Part shown: in pieces, positions 56,709 through 64,000 of the stretch
Layout: each line of letters begins with the position of its first letter
How positions within the stretch are numbered: position 1 is the first letter of the stretch
Source of the DNA: Pseudopithomyces maydicus
Taxonomy: Eukaryota > Ascomycota > Dothideomycetes > Pleosporales > Didymosphaeriaceae
NCBI GenBank assembly: GCA_026873275.1
Contig: JANTUC010000002.1
Location: 2,480,001-2,544,000 of the forward strand
Direction: 5' to 3'
Length of the DNA stretch: 64,000 nucleotides
Program-made: the position numbers and the translations under genes
Notes under the pieces: model-generated
What the model was told of the DNA's origin: nothing
The model's database searches: none
The model's input: only the letters and a program-made list of their open reading frames with translations

Positions 56709-58178
56709 ATGTCGGCACCCCCCAGGGACAAGGCGCGGACGCCGAGAAGAACATCGAGATATGGAAGGTCAAGAAGCTGATCAAACGCCTCGAGGCCGCC
56801 CGTGGTAACGGCACGAGCATGATCTCGCTCATCATCCGTACGCACCGCCCTTCGCCCACCGCCCCTGGTCGCGTCCCTGGCTAACCCTCTCCGCAGCGCC
56901 CAAGGATCAGGTCTCGCGCGCCGCCAAGATGTTGGCTGAAGAATTCGTACGTCGCCCCGCCCCGCCCCGCTTGCCGCTGTCGTTGCCTTTGCCTCGCCTG
57001 CCTGCCTGCCTGCCTGCCTGCCTGTTTGCTGACTGACCGCCCAGGGTACCGCCAGTAACATCAAGTCTCGCGTCAACCGTCTCTCCGTCCTCTCCGCCAT
57101 CACCTCGACCCAGCAGCGCCTGAAGCTATACTCAAAGGTCCCGCCCAACGGCCTGGTCGTCTACTGTGGTGAAATCATCACGGCAGAAGGCAAGGAGCGC
57201 AAGATCAACATCGACTTTGAGCCCTTCAAGCCCATCAACACCTCGCTCTACCTATGCGACAACAAGTTCCACACAGAGGCCCTGAGCGAGCTGCTCGAGT
57301 CGGACCAGAAGTTCGGCTTCATCATCATGGACGGTAACGGTGCCCTCTTCGGCACCCTCTCCGGAAACACCCGCGACATCATCCACAAGTTCTCCGTCGA
57401 TCTTCCCAAGAAGCACGGCCGTGGTGGTCAGTCTGCCCTGCGTTTCGCCCGTCTGCGTGAGGAGAAGCGCCACAACTACGTGCGCAAGGTGGCCGAATTG
57501 GCTGTGCAGAACTTCATCACTGCTGACAAGGTCAACGTCGCCGGTCTCATCTTGGCCGGTAGCGCCGACTTCAAGAACGACCTGAACCAGTCCGACATGT
57601 TCGATCAGCGCTTGCAGTCCAAGGTCATCAAGGTTGTCGACGTGTCCTACGGAGGCGAGAACGGTTTCAACCAGGCCATCGAATTGTCTTCCGAAACCCT
57701 CAGCAACGTCAAGTTCATCCAGGAAAAGAAGCTCATCAACCGCTACTTCGACGAGATCTCCCAGGACTCTGGAAAGGTGTGCTACGGTATCGACGACACT
57801 TTGAAGGCGCTCGAAGCCGGTGCTGCTGAGACGTTGATTGTTTACGAGAACTTGGAAATGACCCGCTGGGTACTGAAATCTTCCGAGGGATCCGAGATCG
57901 TTCTTCACACCAACAAGATCCAGGAAGCGGACCGTTCCCTCTTCATGGACAAGGAAACTGGCCAGGAAATGGAGGTTGTCGACCAAATGTCCTTCTTGGA
58001 ATGGCTGGCTGAGAAATACCGTGACTTTGGCGCTACCCTGGAATTTGTCTCCGATCGATCGTCCGAGGGTAACCAGTTCGTCAAAGGCTTTGGTGGTATC
58101 GGTGCCATTCTTCGCTACAAGCTCAACTTTGAACAGCTCGCCGAGTATGATGACGAGGACGAATTCTACGATGATTGA
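56709..58178 (+). CDS. SUP45: Translation termination factor eRF1, frame broken at a C run by the start codon
   Basis: Exons 56709-56837, 56897-56946 and 57045-58178; introns of 59 and 98 bp. The product is eRF1: 'TASNIKSRVNRLSVLSAITS' (NIKS stop-codon motif), 'SLYLCDNKFHTEAL' (YxCxxxF), 'PKKHGRGGQSALRFARLREE' (GGQ, triggers peptidyl-tRNA hydrolysis), acidic C-terminus 'EYDDEDEFYDD' that binds eRF3. From the ATG at 56709 the literal frame reads 'MSAPPRDKAR' and does not reach 'AEKNIEIWKVKKLIKRLEAA'; one extra C in the run 56718-56723 gives 'MSAPPQGQGADAEKN', makes exon 1 end in the phase needed by exon 2, and yields 437 residues, the usual length. An essential single-copy gene, so an assembly error is the best explanation. 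Confidence 0.96.
56998..57023 (+). repeat. (CCTG)n microsatellite in eRF1 intron 2
   Basis: About six units of cctg/tgcc in the intron 56947-57044, upstream of the branch-like gctgac. No effect on the reading frame is expected. Confidence 0.85.
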
Positions 58179-58990
58179 CGGTTGTGCGCCCTCGCTGACC
58201 GCGAGGCAGAGGCCCCACTCCACGCGTCGAGTGAAGGCATGTCCTCTGCCCGCACCCAAGGTCAACTAGACGCGCCCGGGAAGTTCGTGCAGAACCTCGA
58301 GCAGACGACATGTCGCCTCTCCAGGTTGTAAACGTGTTGCAGGAATGCGGACGGAGTGTTTGTAGAGTGAGTGGAACCTACCTCGTATCCCCTGGCCCCA
58401 CTGACAAGACATCAGACTGATGGTACACCCATTCTTATTGACAACCCACGCTCACTTCCAAGGAGAGGCAGCAGATTGTCCCAGCAGGGTCATCTGTACC
58501 GCCGCTGATATGAGAAGCCCAGGTAGTGATGAAGTGTCCAGCTTGGACAACGACAATCGAGGGCGGCCAAGTCAATGGGTCATCTGTTTTTGTTTCGTAG
58601 GCAAACATGAAAAGGGGACCGATTCCATGTTTCGTCTTTCTCAGCTATCCATTCGTTTATTATACAGCTGAACCAAATTGCAATTTGCGTCAACTCACAT
58701 TGTCTGCTGTGTCTGCTTCAGGGTGATGTCGGAGTGCGGGGCCAACCAAAACAACCGGCCCGTTCAAAGTTGCAGTCGCGTGCCCCACCTTCAATTATCG
58801 CTGCGACGACGTCTGGAGGCGGGGGCGACCTCGAATCTGACAATGCGAAATCCCACAACGACCCGTACTTTTGTTAGCAGTAATTGTAGACCCGCAATGC
58901 GCTCCGGGACCGGAAGCCGGATTCCGATTTTCGCTGAGCGTTGAGCAGACACAGTGCGTCATTCAGCACCACCTACCCTTCCTTCGCATC
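58179..58990. other. Intergenic region
   Basis: This is 3' flank of eRF1 and promoter of the prephenate dehydratase gene. No coding feature; no clear Gcn4/CpcA consensus found. Confidence 0.45.
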
Positions 58991-60305
58991 ATGTCCAAGG
59001 AAACAGGGGCACCGAAGCCCGTCGTGACTTTTCTGGGGCCCAAGGCAAGCTACACACACCAGGTAAGCCACCTGATGGCAGCGCACTGCTCGGACGAGAG
59101 GGTGCTGGATGTATCCCAATCCGGAAGCCCTCCGGAATACCTAAGCTTGACCGTTCTGGTGAAGTAGAGCAAGGGTAGTTGTCATACACTACTGGTCCCT
59201 TTGCCACTTGGTTCGTGAGATCACACTGTTCACAGAGGCCCGGCCCAATCGCACATGTGCTCAGTATCAAACAGCCACTGATCACTTTTTAGGCCGCCCT
59301 CGATGCCTTTGACGAGCAAGATTTTACCATTACCCCTGTCGTCACCATTGAGGACGTTTTCGCCTCTGTCCAGAAAGGTACCGCCTATCGTGGCGTGGTT
59401 CCGTTTGAAAACTCTTCCAATGGCTCGGTAGTCTTCACGCTGGACCTTTTTGCCGACCTGCAACACAAGTATCCTGACATCGTTGTCTGTGGCGAGTCGT
59501 ACATTGCTGTGCAGCATTGCCTTCTAGGGCATCACACCGACCATCGTGCTCACCATTCCACCCCCAATCCGGATATTCCAGTGGATCGGGCGTCATTGAA
59601 TCTCCTATGAGCAGCGGTGCCGTCACGCCTACCATCAAGGAGCCCATACCGCTGAAACCTACCGCACGACCTGTCGGGGATTTGTCCAGGATTAAAAAAC
59701 TGTACAGTCACCCCCAAGCATGGGGCCAGTGCAAGGTTTTTCTTAACACGTATCTCAAAGGCGTGGAGAGGCAGGACGTGAGCTCCACGAGTCGCGCTGC
59801 ACAGCTAGTCGCTGGTGATGAGTCGGGCGAGTCTGCGGCCGTGAGCTCGGTGATTGCGGCTCAAATCCATGGGCTCGACCTGTTGGCAAAGGGTATTGAA
59901 GATCGTGGGGATAACACCACGAGGTTCTTGGTGCTCAAGAAAGCAGAGACCGACTCTCCAGCGGCGCCTACCTCCGCGAGTCGATCCGAGACGAAAGGCG
60001 ATGACCGGAGCAAGGAAACCCCCAGCGACTGGAAAACGCTTGTTTCCTTTACGGTCGATCATGCTAACCCTGGGTCGTTGGCACATTCGCTTGCCGTGTT
60101 TGAGAAATACGGGCTGAACCTCACGTCCATCAACACGCGGCCCTCGGGCGTAGAGAACTGGAATTACATTTTCTTCGTAGAATTGAAGGGCAAAAAAGAG
60201 GATGACACGGATGACGGGCCGGTTAACAAGGCGCTCAGGGACCTGGACGGGGTGTGTAGGGCGTGGAGGTGGTTGGGCAGCTGGGAGAATAGGCTTGCGA
60301 GGTAA
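58991..60305 (+). CDS. PHA2: Prephenate dehydratase (phenylalanine biosynthesis), frame broken at a C run
   Basis: Exon 1 is 58991-59062 and exon 2 is 59293-60305; the 230-bp intron (gtaagc...ttttag) is phase 0. The enzyme converts prephenate to phenylpyruvate. 'VTFLGPKASYTHQAALDAF' is the family N-terminus, 'GVVPFENSSNGSVVFTLDLF' the substrate loop, 'DNTTRFLVL' the TRF catalytic motif, and 'WKTLVSFTVDHANPGSLAHS' to 'NWNYIFFVEL' the ACT domain for phenylalanine feedback. The frame changes near the C5 run 59561-59565 between 'ESYIAVQHCLLG' and 'SGYSSGSGVIES'; one extra C gives 361 residues through to the stop. As written, the first frame stops at 59608-59610. Confidence 0.92.
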
Positions 60306-60706
60306 ATAGAAATGAACTCAAAGGTTTATTATACATTAGGTCAATCACCGCTCTATGGCTAGCGAGGGTGAAGGGGAAGTGAGGGGCTGAGACGAGCCAA
60401 CGTTATCCAGGCAATCAGAGCCAGTGATGCACGGCTACAAGATTATCTTCCCAGGCAACTTTGGAGCTCGCATATCATTGACCACGTTTTTTGAACGTCA
60501 TTTACTAGGCCAAGCCGACATACAAGTCCATCAAGCTTTAACATTCGGTAAGGTGAGTGAAGGTTGCGCTACCAATCAGGGGGCGGGCTTTCGTTTGCCG
60601 CCAAGGCTCCGCCGCTAGCGCTCCGCTACATAGAAAGTTCACTTGATGTTCCCCAGCTCGCGACAACCTCACCGCCGCCTCCCATACCACTCCACCAAGA
60701 ATCAGC
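60306..60706. other. Intergenic region / CWC2 promoter
   Basis: About 400 bp; the last 50 bp are C/A-rich leader before the CWC2 start. Nothing else recognised. Confidence 0.45.
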
Positions 60707-61951
60707 ATGGCCGAAGTACAATCGCCCCCACCAGCCGTGGTGCCCAGCGCCGACGAGCCATCGCTCACTACCGACGAGGCATCTGCCTCCACATCTCTCG
60801 TACCCGCCGCGCCTACCACCGACCAGCCCACTACCGACCAAGTCATCATAACCACCAATGCAGAAGGAAAGCGTGTGAAGAAGATCATCCGGCGCAAACG
60901 GCGTCCTGCGCGCCCGCAAGTCGACCCCTCGACCTTCAAGACCGACGCGCCGCCGCCCACGGGCACAATCTTCAACATCTGGTACAACAAATGGAGCGGC
61001 GGCGACCGCGAGGACAAATACCTCTCTCAGACTGCTGCTCAAGGGCGCTGCAACGTTGCGAAGGACTCAGGATACACCAAGGCAGACAAGACGCCCGGCA
61101 GCTACTTCTGCCTCTTCTTTGCGCGCGGCATCTGCCCCAAGGGCGTCGACTGCGAATACCTCCACCGCCTGCCCGTCGTCACCGATATCTTCCCTTCCAA
61201 CGTAGACTGCTTCGGGCGCGACAAGTTTTCCGACTACCGCGACGACATGGGCGGCGTCGGGTCGTTCCAGCGCCAGAACCGCACGCTGTACATCGGCCGC
61301 ATACACGTCACCGATGACATTGAGGAAATCGTCGCCCGGCACTTCCAGGAGTGGGGCCAGGTCGAGAGGGTGCGCGTGCTCACTGCGAGGGGTGTGGCAT
61401 TCGTGACGTACATGAACGAGGCGAATAGCCAGTTTGCGAAGGAGGCCATGGCCCACCAGTCGCTGGACCACAACGAGATTCTGAACGTGAGGTGGGCAAC
61501 GACAGATCCGAATCCCGCGGCACAGAAGAGAGAAGCGCGGAGGATCGAGGAGCAGGCTGCCGAGGCGATCCGCAAGGCTCTTCCGGCGGCATACGTGGCC
61601 GAGCTCGAGGGTAGAGATAACGGAGAGGCGAAGAAGAGGAGAAAGATCGAAGGCACCTTTGGACTACAGGGATACGAGGCACCGGACGATGTGTGGTATG
61701 CCAAAGAGAAAGCGGACTGGGAACAGAGCAAGCAGGTCGGTGCTCCAGACGAGAGGCTGATGCTTGAGGAAGGAGCTGCGCAGAACGCAGACGCTGAGCA
61801 GAGCGTGCCTGCGCCTCAAAACACTGGCATCTTTTCGGGTTCGACCCTTGCAGCTTTGAAAGGATACACAGCGAACACGACCTCGAAGAAACCCGCGCCA
61901 GCGGCGTTGGGATCCTTAGTTGGATACGGAAGTGACGATGACAGCGACTAG
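60707..61951 (+). CDS. CWC2: Pre-mRNA splicing factor Cwc2
   Basis: Single exon, 414 residues from the ATG at 60707. The Torus domain with its CCCH zinc finger ('GRCNVAKDSGYTKADKTPGS', 'YFCLFFARGICPKGVDCEYL') and the following RRM ('RTLYIGRIHVTDDIEEIVAR', 'RGVAFVTYMNEANSQFAKEA') are in the order found in Cwc2. Cwc2 is part of the NineTeen Complex and contacts U6 snRNA near the spliceosome's catalytic centre. The C-terminal 'SLVGYGSDDDSD' and the basic N-terminal 'RVKKIIRRKRRPARPQ' are as in fungal homologues. Confidence 0.95.
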   Translation: MAEVQSPPPAVVPSADEPSLTTDEASASTSLVPAAPTTDQPTTDQVIITTNAEGKRVKKIIRRKRRPARPQVDPSTFKTDAPPPTGTIFNIWYNKWSGGDREDKYLSQTAAQGRCNVAKDSGYTKADKTPGSYFCLFFARGICPKGVDCEYLHRLPVVTDIFPSNVDCFGRDKFSDYRDDMGGVGSFQRQNRTLYIGRIHVTDDIEEIVARHFQEWGQVERVRVLTARGVAFVTYMNEANSQFAKEAMAHQSLDHNEILNVRWATTDPNPAAQKREARRIEEQAAEAIRKALPAAYVAELEGRDNGEAKKRRKIEGTFGLQGYEAPDDVWYAKEKADWEQSKQVGAPDERLMLEEGAAQNADAEQSVPAPQNTGIFSGSTLAALKGYTANTTSKKPAPAALGSLVGYGSDDDSD

Positions 61952-62494
61952 GTATACTTCCATACAGTAGTGTAACTGTGCACGCGGATTTTGATTTCTC
62001 TTCGCACTGGGTGGCGTTTGGGGAAAAGCCATTAGCATAGGATAGGCCCTCTATAGCATAGTACGCATATAGACCGTATGAGGCCTGAGGCGTTGGGCGC
62101 GAATGATACCCTTTACCATTTTCATTACACCATTATTATTTGATGCCATTTATCTTTTCCTGTCGACCCTCTTACTCTCTTATCATGTAAGGGGTTGTGT
62201 CTACGTAGGATATAATGAGCACATGGGTATGTCTAGAGCATGGATTGCAGTGAATAAGTAAGAACAAGTAAAAAAAGTGAGCGAAGCTGTACGAATCCGT
62301 AGCCAGAAATATGAACGCCCATCAACACCGCCCAGACCGCAATCCATGACGGAAAATCATCATGACACCGACTTCACTCCATCATCAGTCTAGGCAAGCC
62401 TCCCCCATCGTTTTGATTCTCCACAACAGTCCTTCCAGCTCGCGCTCAATGCCCCATCATAGCGCAGCACGATTAGTACGCACCGGTTTCAACC
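61952..62494. other. Convergent intergenic region
   Basis: This is 3' flanks of CWC2 and the following minus-strand gene. Nothing recognised. Confidence 0.45.
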
Positions 62495-64000
62495 TCACAC
62501 TCGGATCTCTGCAACCTCCTCGCCATCACTATTCAACACAATTCTAACCCCTTCAAACTCTTCCTCCATCTTCTTCTCCCTCTCCTCTTCACCCCTAACT
62601 TGCACACTCTCCTGCTCCATCTTTCGTTCCCGTTCTCTTTCGCCTTCCCTATAATCCTTACCCGGAACGATACACTCCTGAAATTCCTCCTCCTCGGGTC
62701 CCACCTCTTCTGCGCTCCGAAATAGTCTCCTTGCTGCCCGGTTTTCGCCCTCACTTCCACCGCCGCATCCAAAAGCACAAGAGCGTCTGCCACAAGGTCT
62801 CCAGAACCGGTACTCTGCTACCTGGGCCTCGCTCAGTGGTTTGAGTGCCAATAGTCCACTGTCGACGCCGCGGTTGCTGGTGTATCTAAGCATCGTACCA
62901 GCGGGGTCGAACGGAGAGGTCGTGCTTGTTTCGAACCCATTTGCGATGGGAATTGCATGCGGATAGAATGAACTTGGATATTCCGAAGGCGGAGAAGGGT
63001 ACTGGAAGCTTGGAGGGGACGTGGACAAGGCAGAAGGTCGATGAGAGAGAGATTGGAAAGCTTGCTTATCGGCCATATTCCTGAGCATGGCACTGCGAGG
63101 AGACATTTGGTGGTCGGAGCTTTGGGGGCTCGGTGAAATAACTGAGGATGAGCGTGGTGGTGTATGTGGAGGCACATTGAATGGTGACATACCGCCGATT
63201 CTTGTTTCGGGAACGAGTGCCATGCTGATCCAGCCCTCGGGGGCTGCATATTTGCTGTTCCACATGTCTTGATCTGTGATTATACCGGGTTCGGCCAAAA
63301 CTTCATAATCAGCCATCCCAGCCACCCCAGTTCCGCTATTTGATGAATCTCGGTGGAATCGGCCAGACTTAGGGAAGTTGCCAATGCTCATTGGGCTCGT
63401 AGAATCTGTGAGCTCTATGTACTTGAAATTAGGGGTATTAGGACGTGGAGTTGCAATTCCAGACTCAGTCTCTGAACGAGGAGAGGGAAATAGCTGTTTT
63501 GCGTCAAAGGTGGGCGAAAGTGCGCTGGGATAGCCAGGGTATCGTCGTCCGACATCAGTGAGGAGAGACAAATTGGTCTGCTGTAGCTGTGTTGGGATCC
63601 TATTCGGGCTTCGACCAGCTGCATGCATGCCGACCATGTCGAGCACTGGGGCGAGCTCGGCACCTCCGCGGCCAAAGATCCTACTTTCCATTCCTGAGAT
63701 TTCTCTTCCATTGTAAAAGTTCGTCAGCGAGACCTGGCTGTTGGAAGTTGTGCTGATTCTGTCCGCGGGTGCTACAGGCGGTATTTGGTGATAGGAACCG
63801 TCGTACCAGGCAGCATTTAAGCTTTTAGAGTGATTTTTGGAACTATATGATGTCGAAGTGCCCTCGCCAGTAATCCGGCGCAAGGCCTGAGCAGTGATTG
63901 GACTGATATTCTCAGAGCGAGCAAACCGAGCCTCATCGACAATCCATAGACCGCCGTACTGCTGCCAAGGGAAGTTGCGCAAGAAGTGATCTTCAGGGTA
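62495..64000 (-). CDS. Unknown fungal protein, C-terminal part (runs off the window)
   Basis: The frame is open to the window end, so the 5' part is missing; about 501 residues are visible. The first visible residues ('NFPWQQYGGLWIVDEARFAR') look conserved. The rest is mostly disordered, Ser/Pro-rich ('PPHTPPRSSSVISPSPQSSD'), with a short Cys motif 'RPCGRRSCAFGCGGG' and a highly charged Glu/Arg coiled segment near the C-terminus. I do not recognise the family; a regulatory tail of a larger enzyme is possible. The conserved N-terminal domain must be read from the neighbouring sequence. Confidence 0.7.
   Translation of the reverse strand, partial: YPEDHFLRNFPWQQYGGLWIVDEARFARSENISPITAQALRRITGEGTSTSYSSKNHSKSLNAAWYDGSYHQIPPVAPADRISTTSNSQVSLTNFYNGREISGMESRIFGRGGAELAPVLDMVGMHAAGRSPNRIPTQLQQTNLSLLTDVGRRYPGYPSALSPTFDAKQLFPSPRSETESGIATPRPNTPNFKYIELTDSTSPMSIGNFPKSGRFHRDSSNSGTGVAGMADYEVLAEPGIITDQDMWNSKYAAPEGWISMALVPETRIGGMSPFNVPPHTPPRSSSVISPSPQSSDHQMSPRSAMLRNMADKQAFQSLSHRPSALSTSPPSFQYPSPPSEYPSSFYPHAIPIANGFETSTTSPFDPAGTMLRYTSNRGVDSGLLALKPLSEAQVAEYRFWRPCGRRSCAFGCGGGSEGENRAARRLFRSAEEVGPEEEEFQECIVPGKDYREGERERERKMEQESVQVRGEEEREKKMEEEFEGVRIVLNSDGEEVAEIRV

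Noticed and set aside
57252..58265. 337-codon minus-strand ORF
   Set aside because: It is the antisense shadow of the highly conserved eRF1 third exon; codon bias in highly expressed genes commonly opens such frames.
4537..59565. Programmed ribosomal frameshifting as a common cause of the four frame breaks
   Set aside because: Only the COQ8 site fits a -1 slippery heptamer; the A5, C6 and C5 sites do not, and the genes have no tradition of frameshifting.

Overview
The window is nuclear DNA of a filamentous ascomycete (Pezizomycotina; the gene set would suit a Dothideomycete, but that is inference). The evidence is short GT-AG introns of about 45-230 bp, a striatin/PRO11-type WD40 gene, Zn2Cys6 and 'fungal_trans' regulators, RTA1, GPR1/FUN34/YaaH and DUF7703-type membrane proteins, and a fungal-length COQ8. 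Twenty-nine genes were modelled by joining reading frames at splice sites; exon coordinates are in each entry. No transposon, CRISPR, rRNA or tRNA gene was recognised.

Layout. 1-5.1 kb: striatin C-terminus, an APH/MTR-kinase-like protein, and a secreted amidase (minus). 5.1-7.3 kb: a long empty stretch. 7.3-22 kb: an acetate-transporter-family gene, a UBA/USP25-28-like protein, PET127, a PH+LRR protein divergent from PET127, a very small Cys-rich ORF, and an unknown conserved protein. 23.3-31.6 kb (accessory-looking): a pyruvate-decarboxylase-like enzyme with altered catalytic residues, a compact four-exon gene of unknown function with a GC-AG intron, an RTA1 protein, a GNAT acetyltransferase and a transcription-factor-like protein. 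32.3-35.4 kb: a secreted Pro/Gly/Ser-rich protein and a DUF7703 membrane protein. 36.5-45.2 kb (housekeeping): ribosomal protein eL39, an N-terminal-amidase-like nitrilase, COQ8, an RPB12-like zinc-ribbon protein and a TPR-SET protein. 46-53.4 kb: a Zn2Cys6 regulator, an AtuA(DUF1446)-DUF4387 fusion, TIM8 and an SDR. 53.9-64 kb: an AVT1-type vacuolar amino-acid transporter, eRF1, prephenate dehydratase, CWC2 and the 3' part of an unknown gene.

The strongest unexpected observations are: (1) four genes (amidase, COQ8, eRF1, prephenate dehydratase) each lack exactly one base in a homopolymer run, and adding one base restores both reading frame and splice phase in every case, which points to assembly error rather than four pseudogenes; (2) a pyruvate-decarboxylase paralogue lacking the equivalents of yeast Asp28 and His114 while keeping the ThDP-binding motif; (3) a four-exon gene with a GC-AG intron that simple ORF finding misses; (4) an RPB12-like protein with an acidic N-terminal extension and an abnormally spaced zinc knuckle.
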